Shown here in pieces: positions 36,240 through 44,978 of a stretch of 64,000 nucleotides of DNA. A program made the position numbers and the translations under genes. The notes under the pieces were generated by a model. It was not told where the DNA came from and searched no databases. It was given only the letters and a program-made list of their open reading frames with translations. Source of the DNA: an uncultured Sutterella sp. Its GTDB lineage: Bacteria > Pseudomonadota > Gammaproteobacteria > Burkholderiales > Burkholderiaceae_F. The DNA is taken from positions 1 to 64,000 of the forward strand of contig CAJJRX010000003.1 of the NCBI GenBank assembly GCA_905194315.1. The letters run 5' to 3'. How positions within the stretch are numbered: the first letter of the stretch is position 1; each line of letters starts with the position of its first letter.

Positions 36240-38303
36240 TCAGCGGATACGCATTCCGGGAACAGCGCCGGCGTGCGGATCCAGAAGGAACAGCCCCAGA
36301 GACTTGTCCTTGGCGTCAGAGGCGGCAAGAACCATCCCTTCGGAGACGCCAAAGCGCATCTTGCGGGGAGCAAGGTTGGCAATGACCACCGTGAGGCGAC
36401 CTTCAAGGTCTTCGGGCTTGTAGGCGGACTTGATTCCGGAGAACACATTGCGAAGGCGTCCTTCACCCACATCGAGCGTAAGCTGCAGCAGCTTGTCGGA
36501 ACCTTCCACCTCGTTGCACTTCACGATCTTGGCGACGCGAAGGTCAATTTTGGAGAAGTCGTCGATGGTGCATTCCGCAGCGATAGGTTCATTGCCGGGA
36601 ATCTGCTGGGGCGCCTCTTCGGCAACCTCAGGCACGAGCACATCGAGCTGCTTTTCCATGTCCACACGCTGCATGAGGTGCTTGAAGGGCTGAATCGGGC
36701 TGGCAGCCTTGAGCGAGGCGGTTTCATCGCCCCACTTGAGCGGCTCGATCGAGAGGAAGCTTTCCACACGTTCAGCAGTGGCCGGCAGCACAGGCTTAAG
36801 GTAGAGCGTCAGCAGACGGAAACCTTCGAGCGCAACGGAGCTCACCTGCTGGAGACGGGCGGACTCGTCCGGGTTCTTGGCGAGTTCCCAGGGCTTTTCA
36901 CGGTCAACGTATTCGTTGATCTGGTCAGCCATTTCCATGATCAGGCGGGTGGCGCGGGCGTATTCGCGTGTTTCGTAGAAATTGCGGATTTCAGCGGCGT
37001 GAGAACGGATGCCTTCGAGCAGTTCGTGGTTCATCACGCTTTCGTCCACGCGGCCTTCAAAGCGCTTGACGATAAAGCCGGCAGCACGGCTGGCGATGTT
37101 GACGTATTTGCCGATCAGGTCGGAGTTCACACGCTGGGCGAAGTCGGACTTGGTGAAGTCGACGTCCTCGACGCGGGAGTTCATCTTTGCAGCGAGGTAG
37201 TAGCGCAGCCATTCAGCATTCATGCCGAGTTCCATGTACTGCAGCGGAGAGATACCCGTGCCGCGGCTCTTGGACATCTTTTCGCCGTTGACGGTCATGA
37301 AGCCGTGGGCGTTGATGTGATCGGGCACGCGATAGGGTTTGCCGGAGAAATGCAGCATGGCGGGCCAGAACAGCGTATGGAAGTAGATGATGTCCTTGCC
37401 GATGAAGTGAATCTGTTCGGTTTTTTCGTCCTGCAGAATCTGCTCGAAATCGAGCCCCTTCTTTTCGCAGTAGGCTTTGAAGGAGGCAAGATAGCCGACA
37501 GGGGCATCAAGCCACACATAGAAGAACTTGCCCGGCGCATCCGGAATGGCGATACCGAAATAGGGTTCATCGCGCGAGATGTCCCAGTCGCTCAGGTTGC
37601 CGTCAACGCCGAGCCATTCGTTATCTTTGGCGAGCACTTCGGCCTGAACACGGGGCTGACCGTCGCGGCCGTTGCCCGAGGACCACTCACGCAGAAATTC
37701 CACGCACTTCGGATCCGAGAGACGGAAGAAATAGTGGGTGGACTTGCGGATTTCAGGGGTCGAGCCCGAGAGCGTGGAGTAGGGGTTCACCACTTCCATC
37801 GGGGAGTAGACCGCAGAGCAGACTTCACAGTTGTCACCGTACTGGTTGGGGGCGCCGCAGCGCGGGCAGGTCCCCTTGATGAAACGGTCAGCAAGGAACA
37901 TGCCTTTGACCGTGTCGTAGAACTGTTCAATTTCTTTGGTGTAGATGAGACCGGCGTCCTTCAGGCGGCGGTAGATATCCTGACTGAGCTCGTGGTTTTC
38001 GGGCGCATCAGTGCTGTGCCAGTGGTCAAAGCTGATGTGAAAGCCGTCAAGATACTGCTTGCGGCCGGCAGCGATCTCCGCCACGAATTCCTGCGGAGAA
38101 ATGCCGCGCTTCTGGGCGGCAATCATAATGGGGGCGCCGTGCACGTCATCTGCCCCGACAAAATGCACCGTATTGCCCGACATTCTTTCATGGCGAACCC
38201 AGATGTCGGCCTGGATGTATTCCATGATGTGGCCGATATGGAAAGGGCCATTGGCGTAGGGTAAAGCGGTCGTCACAAAAATATTTCGCTGACTCATAGT
38301 CAT
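36240..38303 (-). CDS. metG: Methionyl-tRNA synthetase
   Basis: Class I synthetase charging tRNA-Met. It has the HIGH motif in LPYANGPFHIGH, a zinc-binding CPRCGAPNQYGDNCEVC loop, the catalytic KMSKSRG, and a C-terminal EMAP/OB tRNA-binding domain (about the last 105 residues, IDDFSKIDLRVAKIV). The start is ATG 38303 or the second ATG 38297; a GTG at 38330 is less likely. It is divergent from apbC, a common arrangement. Length is about 687 residues. Confidence 0.96.
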   Translation of the reverse strand: MTMSQRNIFVTTALPYANGPFHIGHIMEYIQADIWVRHERMSGNTVHFVGADDVHGAPIMIAAQKRGISPQEFVAEIAAGRKQYLDGFHISFDHWHSTDAPENHELSQDIYRRLKDAGLIYTKEIEQFYDTVKGMFLADRFIKGTCPRCGAPNQYGDNCEVCSAVYSPMEVVNPYSTLSGSTPEIRKSTHYFFRLSDPKCVEFLREWSSGNGRDGQPRVQAEVLAKDNEWLGVDGNLSDWDISRDEPYFGIAIPDAPGKFFYVWLDAPVGYLASFKAYCEKKGLDFEQILQDEKTEQIHFIGKDIIYFHTLFWPAMLHFSGKPYRVPDHINAHGFMTVNGEKMSKSRGTGISPLQYMELGMNAEWLRYYLAAKMNSRVEDVDFTKSDFAQRVNSDLIGKYVNIASRAAGFIVKRFEGRVDESVMNHELLEGIRSHAAEIRNFYETREYARATRLIMEMADQINEYVDREKPWELAKNPDESARLQQVSSVALEGFRLLTLYLKPVLPATAERVESFLSIEPLKWGDETASLKAASPIQPFKHLMQRVDMEKQLDVLVPEVAEEAPQQIPGNEPIAAECTIDDFSKIDLRVAKIVKCNEVEGSDKLLQLTLDVGEGRLRNVFSGIKSAYKPEDLEGRLTVVIANLAPRKMRFGVSEGMVLAASDAKDKSLGLFLLDPHAGAVPGMRIR

Positions 38304-38570
38304 TACTGTCTCTGTAAGAAGTGGGGGCACAAAAAAGGGTGCTCGAAAGATGTTAGAAAATCCTTCTATTCTACTCGAGGCGCATTTTGCTGTCTCTGGT
38401 TTTGGCGATTCAACTACCTCATCCGAGGCAGTGCCCTAGCTGATAGGTGTAAGACTAATAAAGGTAGTGAAAAGTCTGTCAGTCAAGTTACAATCTACGC
38501 AGACTATAAAAATTTTTACGCCGCTCCTGTCTGCTTTACCGGGAGCGAGCGTGGCTGACTGGAGATCAAT

Positions 38571-39665
38571 ATGGCAATTACCACGGAAGCAATCAAAAAT
38601 GCCCTTTCTGCACTGGTGGATCCGGTAGTGGGTGTTGACTACGTTTCAGGCAAGATGTTCAAGAGTGCCGAAACCGATGAGCAGGGCAATGTCACCGTGA
38701 ATATCGAACTCGGCTATCCGGCCCGCACTGTGGCTGACAGCGTTGGCGAAGCCATCGGCCGTGCTGTCAAGGATGCCACCGGGGCGAAGACGGTTGACGT
38801 GAACATTACCCAGAACATCATTGCGCATAAGGTTCAGGGTACACTGCGCGTGCTCCCGAGCGTGAAGAATATTATTGCCGTGAGCTCCGGTAAAGGCGGT
38901 GTGGGCAAGTCCACGGTTTCTGCCAATCTGGCGCTCGCTCTTGCCTACGAAGGCGCCTCTGTCGGTGTGCTTGACGCTGACGTCTATGGTCCGAGCCAGC
39001 CTCAGATGCTCGGTGCGGTCGGGGCAACCCCGGTGAGCACGGACGGGAAGACGATGGAACCGATTACCTCTCTGGGACTGCAGATCAACTCCGTGGGCTT
39101 TATGGTCGGTGACGATGAACCGATGATCTGGCGCGGTCCTATGGCTTCGGGTGCTCTGCAGCAGCTCATCCAGCAGACCAACTGGCAGGATCTTGACTAT
39201 CTGATCGTCGATATGCCTCCGGGAACGGGTGACATTCAGCTCACGCTCTCGCAGCAGGTGCCGCTCACCGGTGCCGTGGTGGTGACCACGCCTCAGGACA
39301 TCGCCCTGATTGACGCCAAGAAGGGTCTGCGCATGTTCCAGAAGGTCAACGTGCCTATTCTGGGTGTGGTGGAAAACATGTCTGTCTTCATCTGCCCGCA
39401 TTGCGGTGAGATCGAACATATCTTCGGTGAGGGCGGCGCCAAGAAGATGTGCGAGAAGTACGATACGCCGCTGCTCGGAGAACTGCCGCTCTCGGGCAAA
39501 ATCCGTGAACAGGCCGATGCCGGTCTGCCGACTGTGGCCGCGGATCCTGAAAGCCCTGAAGCGAAGATCTACCGTGATGTGGCGCTGAAGGTTGCCGGTG
39601 CGGTTGCCCGCCTCGGTAAGGACTACTCGGCAAAAATGCCGCAGATTAAAGTTCTGAACGACTGA
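38571..39665 (+). CDS. apbC: Iron-sulfur cluster carrier protein (Mrp/ApbC)
   Basis: P-loop NTPase that carries Fe-S clusters to target proteins. An N-terminal DUF59/MIP18-like domain (about 1-85) precedes the deviant Walker A SSGKGGVGKST near 105 and the cluster-binding CPHC near 280. Its 364 residues match Mrp. GGAG lies upstream. It is divergent from metG with a 267-base AT-rich spacer that contains TATAAA near 38505 but no clear -35. Confidence 0.93.
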   Translation: MAITTEAIKNALSALVDPVVGVDYVSGKMFKSAETDEQGNVTVNIELGYPARTVADSVGEAIGRAVKDATGAKTVDVNITQNIIAHKVQGTLRVLPSVKNIIAVSSGKGGVGKSTVSANLALALAYEGASVGVLDADVYGPSQPQMLGAVGATPVSTDGKTMEPITSLGLQINSVGFMVGDDEPMIWRGPMASGALQQLIQQTNWQDLDYLIVDMPPGTGDIQLTLSQQVPLTGAVVVTTPQDIALIDAKKGLRMFQKVNVPILGVVENMSVFICPHCGEIEHIFGEGGAKKMCEKYDTPLLGELPLSGKIREQADAGLPTVAADPESPEAKIYRDVALKVAGAVARLGKDYSAKMPQIKVLND

Positions 39666-39681
39666 TCCTTAAAACTCTACC

Positions 39682-39740
39682 CCTGAGGGGAGGTTCCCTT
39701 CCCCTCAGGCGCTTCCCCGGGCAGAGCTCCTCAGCTCTGC
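39682..39740 (+). terminator. Tandem hairpins after apbC
   Basis: CCTGAGGGGA/TCCCCTCAGG (39682-39709) and GCAGAGCT/AGCTCTGC (39721-39740) are strong stems but have no adjacent T run. Likely transcript end by folding rather than a textbook terminator. Confidence 0.45.
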
Positions 39741-39849
39741 TGCCGCCAGATTCTCCTTCCTGTTCTCTTTTTTCCTGATTCTTGGCTGAAAAAGACGCTT
39801 TTTACGGCTTTTGCTGTGATTTTTTCCGCCGGACAACCCGTTGCAGGGT

Positions 39850-39883
39850 AAAAAAAACGGCAGTGCCGCGTTGTGCACTGCCG
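39850..39883 (-). terminator. Rho-independent terminator of the ferredoxin-NADP reductase gene
   Basis: On the minus strand CGGCAGTGC and GCACTGCCG pair across a short loop and are followed by eight T. Confidence 0.85.
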
Positions 39884-39910
39884 CATGATTAGCGCTACAG
39901 ATCTGCCATA

Positions 39911-40993
39911 TCAGTCATCAAAGGTCGGTGTCGGAACCCCGAGAACCTTGTGAAGCTTGGGCGAGGTGGTCGTGTACTGCAGCAGCACACGTTTTTCCGG
40001 GAAGACATAATCGCAGGCGGCAAACGCGGCGAGCGCACATTCATGGAAGCCCGAGAGAATGAGTTTTTTCTTGCCCGGGTAGGTGTTGATGTCGCCCACA
40101 GCGAAAATACCGGGGATGTTCGTTTCGAAGCGGGCCGTATCCACAACGATCTGCTTGCGTTCGAGGTTAAGCCCCCAGTTTTCAATCGGTCCGAGCTTGG
40201 GCTGCAGACCGAAAAACACCAGCAGGTGATCAAGCGGAATGCGGCGGGTCACGCCGTCAGCACCGGCGACAGCCACTTCGGTGAGGCGGTCGTTTTCCTC
40301 TGTGAACCCGGTCACCTGACCGACTTCGAACTGCATTTCCCAGTTCTCGCAGAGTTCCTGCATTTTTGCCACGCTCGCGGCTGCGGCGCGGAAGCCGTCA
40401 CGACGGTGAACAAGAACCACGCTTTCTGCCTTGCCGACCAGATTGAGCGTCCAGTCGAGGGCGGAGTCTCCGCCGCCGCAGATCACCACATTCTTGCCTT
40501 CGAAAATGCTCGGGTCAGTGCACTTGTAGTGCAGCTGCGTGCCTTCGAACTTTTCGATGCCCTTGACTTTAAGCGGGCGTGCCTGGAAGGAGCCCACACC
40601 GGCGGCGATGATCACCACCTTGCTCATGAAGCGCGTACCGGCGCTGGTTTCCACATAAAAACGGCCGTCCTCCTGCTTTTCGACACGGGTGACTTCCTGA
40701 TTGAGGTGGAAGACAGGGTTAAACGGATGAATCTGCTTGAGCAGGTTTTCCGTGAGTTCGTAAGACGTGCACACAGGCACAGCCGGAATGTCATAAATCG
40801 GTTTTGTGGGATAAAGCTCCATGCACTGGCCGCCGACATTGCGCAGCGAGTCGATAACATGGGCCTTGATTTCCAGCAGGCCGAGTTCAAAAACCTGGAA
40901 AAGGCCTACGGGACCGGCACCGACAACGACGGCGTCGGTTTCAATAATCTGATCAGTAGGTTCTGCGAGCGTCAGGTAATCTTCAATTGCCAT
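39911..40993 (-). CDS. Ferredoxin/flavodoxin-NADP+ reductase, thioredoxin-reductase-like type
   Basis: FAD protein with two nucleotide-binding folds: VVGAGPVGLF near residue 23 for FAD and ICGGGDSALDW near 170 for NADPH. It lacks the CxxC of thioredoxin reductases between them, which points to the TrxR-like ferredoxin-NADP reductases (YumC group). The C-terminal GDINTYPGKKKLILSGFHE is typical. Its 360 residues fit. The physiological partner, ferredoxin or flavodoxin, is not encoded nearby. Confidence 0.88.
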   Translation of the reverse strand: MAIEDYLTLAEPTDQIIETDAVVVGAGPVGLFQVFELGLLEIKAHVIDSLRNVGGQCMELYPTKPIYDIPAVPVCTSYELTENLLKQIHPFNPVFHLNQEVTRVEKQEDGRFYVETSAGTRFMSKVVIIAAGVGSFQARPLKVKGIEKFEGTQLHYKCTDPSIFEGKNVVICGGGDSALDWTLNLVGKAESVVLVHRRDGFRAAAASVAKMQELCENWEMQFEVGQVTGFTEENDRLTEVAVAGADGVTRRIPLDHLLVFFGLQPKLGPIENWGLNLERKQIVVDTARFETNIPGIFAVGDINTYPGKKKLILSGFHECALAAFAACDYVFPEKRVLLQYTTTSPKLHKVLGVPTPTFDD

Positions 40994-41348
40994 GATAAGT
41001 CTCTGTTGAGTACTGGCGGGCGCAGCACCTGTATGGGCTGCAACCCGAAAGTGGTGGAATCTGTACGGGCCGGAAGACTGTCAGCGTACCTGCGGGCACC
41101 GGCTCAGCATGCACTGTCCGTGCATCGTACAAGAGAGAAGGCCAACCTGATGAAGCTGGCCTCCCGGATAATGTCTGGGTATTGTACCTGCAGCAGCCTG
41201 TCGTTGCCGCCGGCTGCCGTGCGGATTTTCCGCGAAAGGATATCCCCGTGCAAATATGCCCTCATTATAAAGTAGGAAACCGCAATGTGCCTGTTCTGTC
41301 AGCGACAATGCATATACCGGGAGCGCTTTCCAATGCGGATTGCCTGCC
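40994..41348 (-). other. 355-base spacer with a possible long leader of the reductase gene
   Basis: No convincing gene is present. On the minus strand a perfect TATAAT (41264-41269) without a clear -35 would give a leader of about 260 bases. Within it, AGGCCA...TGGCCT (about 41141-41164) forms a hairpin followed by a pyrimidine-rich tract, suggesting possible attenuation. Short open frames overlap on both strands but have no ribosome sites and no family resemblance. Confidence 0.35.
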
Positions 41349-42854
41349 TTAGTCGCGCAGCTTTTTCTCTTCAAGAATACGGGCGCGAAGTTCACGCAGC
41401 CGGGCATCAATTTCACTCATTGTGTAAAAGTCCCCGTCAGCGGCTTTCTGAGCCAGTGCGTACTGATATTCAGCCGCCTCCAGATCCCCGAGTCTTACAT
41501 ACATTTCACCCGTGTGACGGTACTGCTCGCTTTTTTCACCAAGCTTGGCATAAGAGCGGGCAAGCAGCGCGTGATAGTTGGTGCTCTCCTGCAGAATATT
41601 ACTGTTGTGCAGAAAGCGGATGAGATCCCGGTGGCGGTTCTCTCTGAAAAGCAGATCGGCATAGTTTTCAGAAATCATCGCCGAGAGCGGAAAGCGCTGA
41701 ATGTCCCGTTCCGCCTGCTTGAGTGCCTCGTTTTTCTCGGCATCGCTGCCGGCGGCAAGATAGCGTGTAAGCGACAGATTCTGGGCGAGGACGGCACTCG
41801 AACCGGCGCTCATCGCGAGCTGCGCTTCACGGTAGGCCTCTTTGGGACGGTTGAGATACGTGTCAGCCACCGAGAGGCCGTAATGTGCGGCAGCGGCTTT
41901 CAGACCGCTTGCTTTTTCGAGCTCGTTTTCGATCTGGCTTTTTTCTTTGAGCCAGGCATCGTGCGTGGTGAGCTGCAGAATGCGGGCGCGCATCTGAATG
42001 AGGCTGAAATCGATACTGTCCTGGTGCGTTCGCTGAGGAAGCTGTTTGGCACGCTGCTCCATTTCCGAAAGACGGCTGATCGTGAGCGGGTGTGTGGACA
42101 GGTAAGCCGGCGCGGCAGACTCATAGAGGCGGTTGTTGGCCTGAAGTCTTTCAAAGAATCCGGCCATACCTTTGGGGTCAAAACCGGCATTGACGAGCGT
42201 CTGCAGACCGATACGGTCTGCTTCGCGTTCCGCATCCTGCGAGTAGTTCAGCATTGACTGGATCATGGCAGCCTGACCGCCCATGGCGATGGCTGCGGCA
42301 GCATGTCCGCCGGAGTTTCCGCCGGCACGGGCAGCCAGAATCGCAAGCAGAAGCGACCCGATGGTGAGAGGCAGATTCGCACGCTGACTTTCAATCATGC
42401 GCGCAATATGACGCTGCGAGACGTGGCCGATTTCATGGCTGAGCACGGCGGCAAGTTCACTTTCTGTGCGGGCTGCGACAATGGTTCCGGTATGCATGGC
42501 GATGTAACCGCCCGGCAGCGCAAAAGCATTCAGACTGGTGTCCCGGATCGGGAAAAAGAAAAACTGATAGGTATAGGATTTCGCCGAGCTTACCAGCCGG
42601 TAGCCGAGTTTGTTCAGATACTCGCTCAGTACAGGGTCAGAGATATAGGACGGATCATTTCTCACCTGCGTCATGAGCCCCGCCCCCAGCGCGCGTTCGG
42701 CGGAGGGACTCAGACTCGAGTCCGCAGTCGTGCCCAGACTGGGCAGGTTGAGATCAAGCGGCGCATTTGTCGAGGCACGGCTGACCGGCGCGGCAATACC
42801 GGAACCGGCAACACTGAGTGCACAAAACAAAGCCGTCCATTGGCGAAGTGTCAT
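41349..42854 (-). CDS. Periplasmic M48 metalloprotease with TPR repeats (BepA-like)
   Basis: Signal peptide (about residues 1-22, ending near GSGIAAP), then an M48 peptidase domain with the zinc motif HEIGHVSQRH (H-E-x2-H) and a distal glutamate region in DAEREADRIG, then a helical TPR-rich half from about residue 290. This layout is that of BepA/YfgC, which assists or degrades LptD and other outer-membrane proteins. ATG 42854 is chosen because the signal peptide starts there; an upstream in-frame start at 42905 would precede it by 17 residues. BepA orthology is inferred from architecture. Confidence 0.86.
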   Translation of the reverse strand: MTLRQWTALFCALSVAGSGIAAPVSRASTNAPLDLNLPSLGTTADSSLSPSAERALGAGLMTQVRNDPSYISDPVLSEYLNKLGYRLVSSAKSYTYQFFFFPIRDTSLNAFALPGGYIAMHTGTIVAARTESELAAVLSHEIGHVSQRHIARMIESQRANLPLTIGSLLLAILAARAGGNSGGHAAAAIAMGGQAAMIQSMLNYSQDAEREADRIGLQTLVNAGFDPKGMAGFFERLQANNRLYESAAPAYLSTHPLTISRLSEMEQRAKQLPQRTHQDSIDFSLIQMRARILQLTTHDAWLKEKSQIENELEKASGLKAAAAHYGLSVADTYLNRPKEAYREAQLAMSAGSSAVLAQNLSLTRYLAAGSDAEKNEALKQAERDIQRFPLSAMISENYADLLFRENRHRDLIRFLHNSNILQESTNYHALLARSYAKLGEKSEQYRHTGEMYVRLGDLEAAEYQYALAQKAADGDFYTMSEIDARLRELRARILEEKKLRD

Positions 42855-43116
42855 AGTATTCTTTCGGAGGCGGCCTGAAAGCCGCACCGCGGTGGCGTAC
42901 ATCACAAGAGGGTGCCCGGGCGGGTTCCCCCTGACAAAACATAAGGCAAGTGTACAATATCACCCAACTGCTGACCTGAGCGGCTCGAGCCGATATGTAA
43001 GGATTAGTGAAGTGCTGTGCGGCGTCAGCCCGCACGCAGCGGTCGTTTGCACTCAGTGCCTGATGACCGGATATGGACTCACCTATTTGACACTGGTGAC
43101 AAAGAGAAGGTTACAT

Positions 43117-43593
43117 ATGTCTAAACTCACACATTTCAATGAACACGGGCAGGCTCATATGGTTGATGTGGGCGCCAAGGATGAGACGCATCGCATTGCG
43201 GTTGCTCAGGGCCGAATCAGCATGAAGCCTGAAACCTTTGAGCTCGTGAAGACCGGTACTGCCAAAAAGGGGGATGTGATCGGTATCGCCCGTGTGGCAG
43301 CTATTATGGCAAGCAAGCGCACGTCGGATCTCGTTCCGCTCTGCCACCCGATCGGACTCACACGCGTGAATGTGGAGTTTGAACTCGAGCAGAGCACCTC
43401 GAGTGTGCTGTGCCGCGCAACCTGTGAATGCTACGGCAAAACCGGCGTGGAGATGGAGGCGCTCACCTCGGTACAGGTGGGCCTGCTGACCATTTATGAC
43501 ATGTGCAAGGCGGTGGACCGCGGGATGGTCATGACGGATATCCGGCTTCTTGAAAAGGCCGGCGGCAAATCCGGCCACTGGCAGGCTGAATAA
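43117..43593 (+). CDS. moaC: Cyclic pyranopterin monophosphate synthase
   Basis: Second enzyme of molybdenum cofactor synthesis, acting after MoaA. The conserved PLCHPIGL, EMEALTSVQVGLLTIYDMCKAVDRGM and the closing EKAGGKSGHW are all present. ATG 43117 with AAGG seven bases upstream is the start; a long open frame upstream is not coding. The 158 residues are normal. No other moa gene is in the window. A strong terminator follows. Confidence 0.95.
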   Translation: MSKLTHFNEHGQAHMVDVGAKDETHRIAVAQGRISMKPETFELVKTGTAKKGDVIGIARVAAIMASKRTSDLVPLCHPIGLTRVNVEFELEQSTSSVLCRATCECYGKTGVEMEALTSVQVGLLTIYDMCKAVDRGMVMTDIRLLEKAGGKSGHWQAE

Positions 43594-43617
43594 GCCCGGG
43601 AGCCCGCAGAAAACAGT

Positions 43618-43660
43618 AACGCCCGTTCGATCGGCTTCAGATATCGAACGGGCGTTTTTT
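43618..43660. terminator. Strong terminator between moaC and trxA
   Basis: AACGCCCGTTCGAT (43618-43631) pairs perfectly with ATCGAACGGGCGTT (43643-43656), followed by TTTT. It may also stop convergent trxA transcripts, since the opposite flank is moderately A-rich. Confidence 0.85.
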
Positions 43661-43714
43661 CTGCCCGCGCGGCGGTCCTCAACGCCGGGCGGCAGGTGTC
43701 CTGTGATGGAGCGC

Positions 43715-44029
43715 TCAGGCTTCAAGCATAGCGAGAAGCGCGGATTTGGGCATGGCGCCGACTTTAGCCTGTGTGATTTTGCCGTCCTTGACAACGACAA
43801 AGGTCGGGATGCTCATCACCTGGAACTGTGCAGCAAGCTCTTTTTCCTCATCGATATTGATTTTGCCGACTTTGACCTTGCCCTCCAGTTCAGTGGCGAT
43901 CTCCTCCACAACGGGGAGCATGCGGCGGCACGGGCCGCACCAGGATGCCCAGAAATCGATGAGAACGGGAACGTCAGAGCGGAGCACTTCAGCTTCAAAA
44001 TTGCCTGCGGTAATGTTAACTTCAGCCAT
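43715..44029 (-). CDS. trxA: Thioredoxin
   Basis: General disulfide reductase of 104 residues with the active site WCGPC (Cys31/Cys34), DFWASWCGPC context and the cis-proline loop SIPTF. The start is ATG 44029 with GAAGGA seven bases upstream; the upstream TTG (44044) overlaps that ribosome site. It is downstream of a Crp/Fnr gene on the same strand, and the spacer contains three palindromes, one resembling a Crp/Fnr site. Confidence 0.95.
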   Translation of the reverse strand: MAEVNITAGNFEAEVLRSDVPVLIDFWASWCGPCRRMLPVVEEIATELEGKVKVGKINIDEEKELAAQFQVMSIPTFVVVKDGKITQAKVGAMPKSALLAMLEA

Positions 44030-44065
44030 TATTTTGTCCTTCAATAGTATGGAGTCTGTTTTTGT

Positions 44066-44134
44066 GAGGCATCTGCCTCCTGGTAGAAGGTAATTTACCT
44101 CTGGCTGCAGTCTTCTGTCTGTGACTTAGTCACA
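44066..44134. promoter_or_regulatory. Three palindromes upstream of trxA, one Crp-like
   Basis: Perfect palindromes lie at 44120-44134 (TGTGACT-T-AGTCACA, i.e. TGTGA-N5-TCACA, close to the Crp consensus TGTGA-N6-TCACA), 44088-44100 (AGGTAA-T-TTACCT) and 44066-44079 (GAGGCA-TC-TGCCTC). They fill the gap between a Crp/Fnr regulator gene and trxA, so one is a good candidate operator. The spacer N5 instead of N6 is a departure from E. coli Crp. Confidence 0.45.
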
Positions 44135-44163
44135 CAGCGCACCGACGGTCCGGCGGCGCCGAT

Positions 44164-44832
44164 TCAGAGTTCGGCCAGGGCTTCAAGCCGCCTGGTGTCC
44201 AGTATTTCGATGGTGCCGCGGCTCACTTTAAGAAGTCCCTCTTTTTCCATACCTTTCAGAAGCCGTGTGACCACTTCCCGGGCGGAATTGATCCGCCGGG
44301 CAAGCTGCTCCTGTGTGATTGTGAGCACAGTACTGCCGGTGAGCATATATTCCGCCATCAGTCCGCCGGCGAGCCGCTGATCCATCTTCTTGAAAACAAT
44401 CTGCTGCAGTGTGAAGACCGCATCGGAAAAGCGCTCTGTGAGGCGCTCGTGGATAAAGGAACGCACGTAGATGTTGTCACGCATCAGCGGAGAGAGCAGA
44501 GGGACCGGGAAAATGAGAACTTCACTTTTTTCTTCAGCCATCATGACCGGCTCAAACGAGATCTGATTGATGATGCAGGAGGCTGAAAGAATGTCAATAT
44601 CCCCCTCAGACAGTGTGTAGAGCGTGATTTCGCGACCGTCGGACTGCAGTGTGACACGAACCCGGCCCGAGAGCACCTTGATCAGGCCGAGACACTTCTG
44701 CTGAGGTGAGTACATGAGCGCATCTTTTTCAAAGATTCTGATCGTACAGAGCTGCTGAGCCCGCAGTTTTTCCTCCTCACGGAGCTGCCCGTAGAAAGGG
44801 AGTGTGGCGAGAATGGCGTTTTTATCCTGCAT
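44164..44832 (-). CDS. Crp/Fnr-family transcriptional regulator
   Basis: An N-terminal cyclic-nucleotide-like beta-barrel (about residues 5-115), a long dimer helix (120-150) and a C-terminal winged helix whose recognition region reads TQEQLARRINSAREVVTRLL (about 173-192). Cysteines are at 29, 47 and 86; there is no N-terminal Cys cluster like that of Fnr, so it is not an obvious 4Fe-4S sensor, though Cys86 in LSASC could be redox-active. ATG 44832 with GGAGA upstream is the start. The effector is unknown. Confidence 0.88.
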   Translation of the reverse strand: MQDKNAILATLPFYGQLREEEKLRAQQLCTIRIFEKDALMYSPQQKCLGLIKVLSGRVRVTLQSDGREITLYTLSEGDIDILSASCIINQISFEPVMMAEEKSEVLIFPVPLLSPLMRDNIYVRSFIHERLTERFSDAVFTLQQIVFKKMDQRLAGGLMAEYMLTGSTVLTITQEQLARRINSAREVVTRLLKGMEKEGLLKVSRGTIEILDTRRLEALAEL

Positions 44833-44866
44833 GAAATTCTGTCTCCCGGTGAAGTTCCACGGTTTT

Positions 44867-44897
44867 ATTGTAGCGAACGCTGTCCGCGGACGGACAG
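44867..44897 (-). promoter_or_regulatory. Promoter with overlapping palindrome for the Crp/Fnr gene
   Basis: On the minus strand TACAAT (44867-44872) is a good -10. An 18-base perfect palindrome CTGTCCGCGGACGGACAG (44880-44897) covers the -35 region, where no TTGACA-like sequence is present. This suggests control by a regulator bound at the palindrome, possibly autoregulation. Confidence 0.45.
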
Positions 44898-44914
44898 GCG
44901 AGCGGTTGCCGCGC

Positions 44915-44952
44915 AAAAAAATACCCTCTTTGCGCAAAGCCGTAAAGAGGGT
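44915..44952 (-). terminator. Rho-independent terminator of the LuxR-type gene
   Basis: Minus-strand stem ACCCTCTTT/AAAGAGGGT with a 12-base loop, followed by ATTTTTTT. It separates the regulator from the downstream Crp/Fnr gene. Confidence 0.85.
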
Positions 44953-44978
44953 TCTGTTCAGTGGTGTCACGCTGCAGC

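Noticed and set aside
36273..38264. 663-residue open frame antisense to metG
   Set aside because: Shadow of metG, without recognisable motifs.
41081..41416. 111-residue open frame in the spacer upstream of the reductase gene
   Set aside because: No ribosome site or family resemblance, and it overlaps the end of the M48 protease gene.
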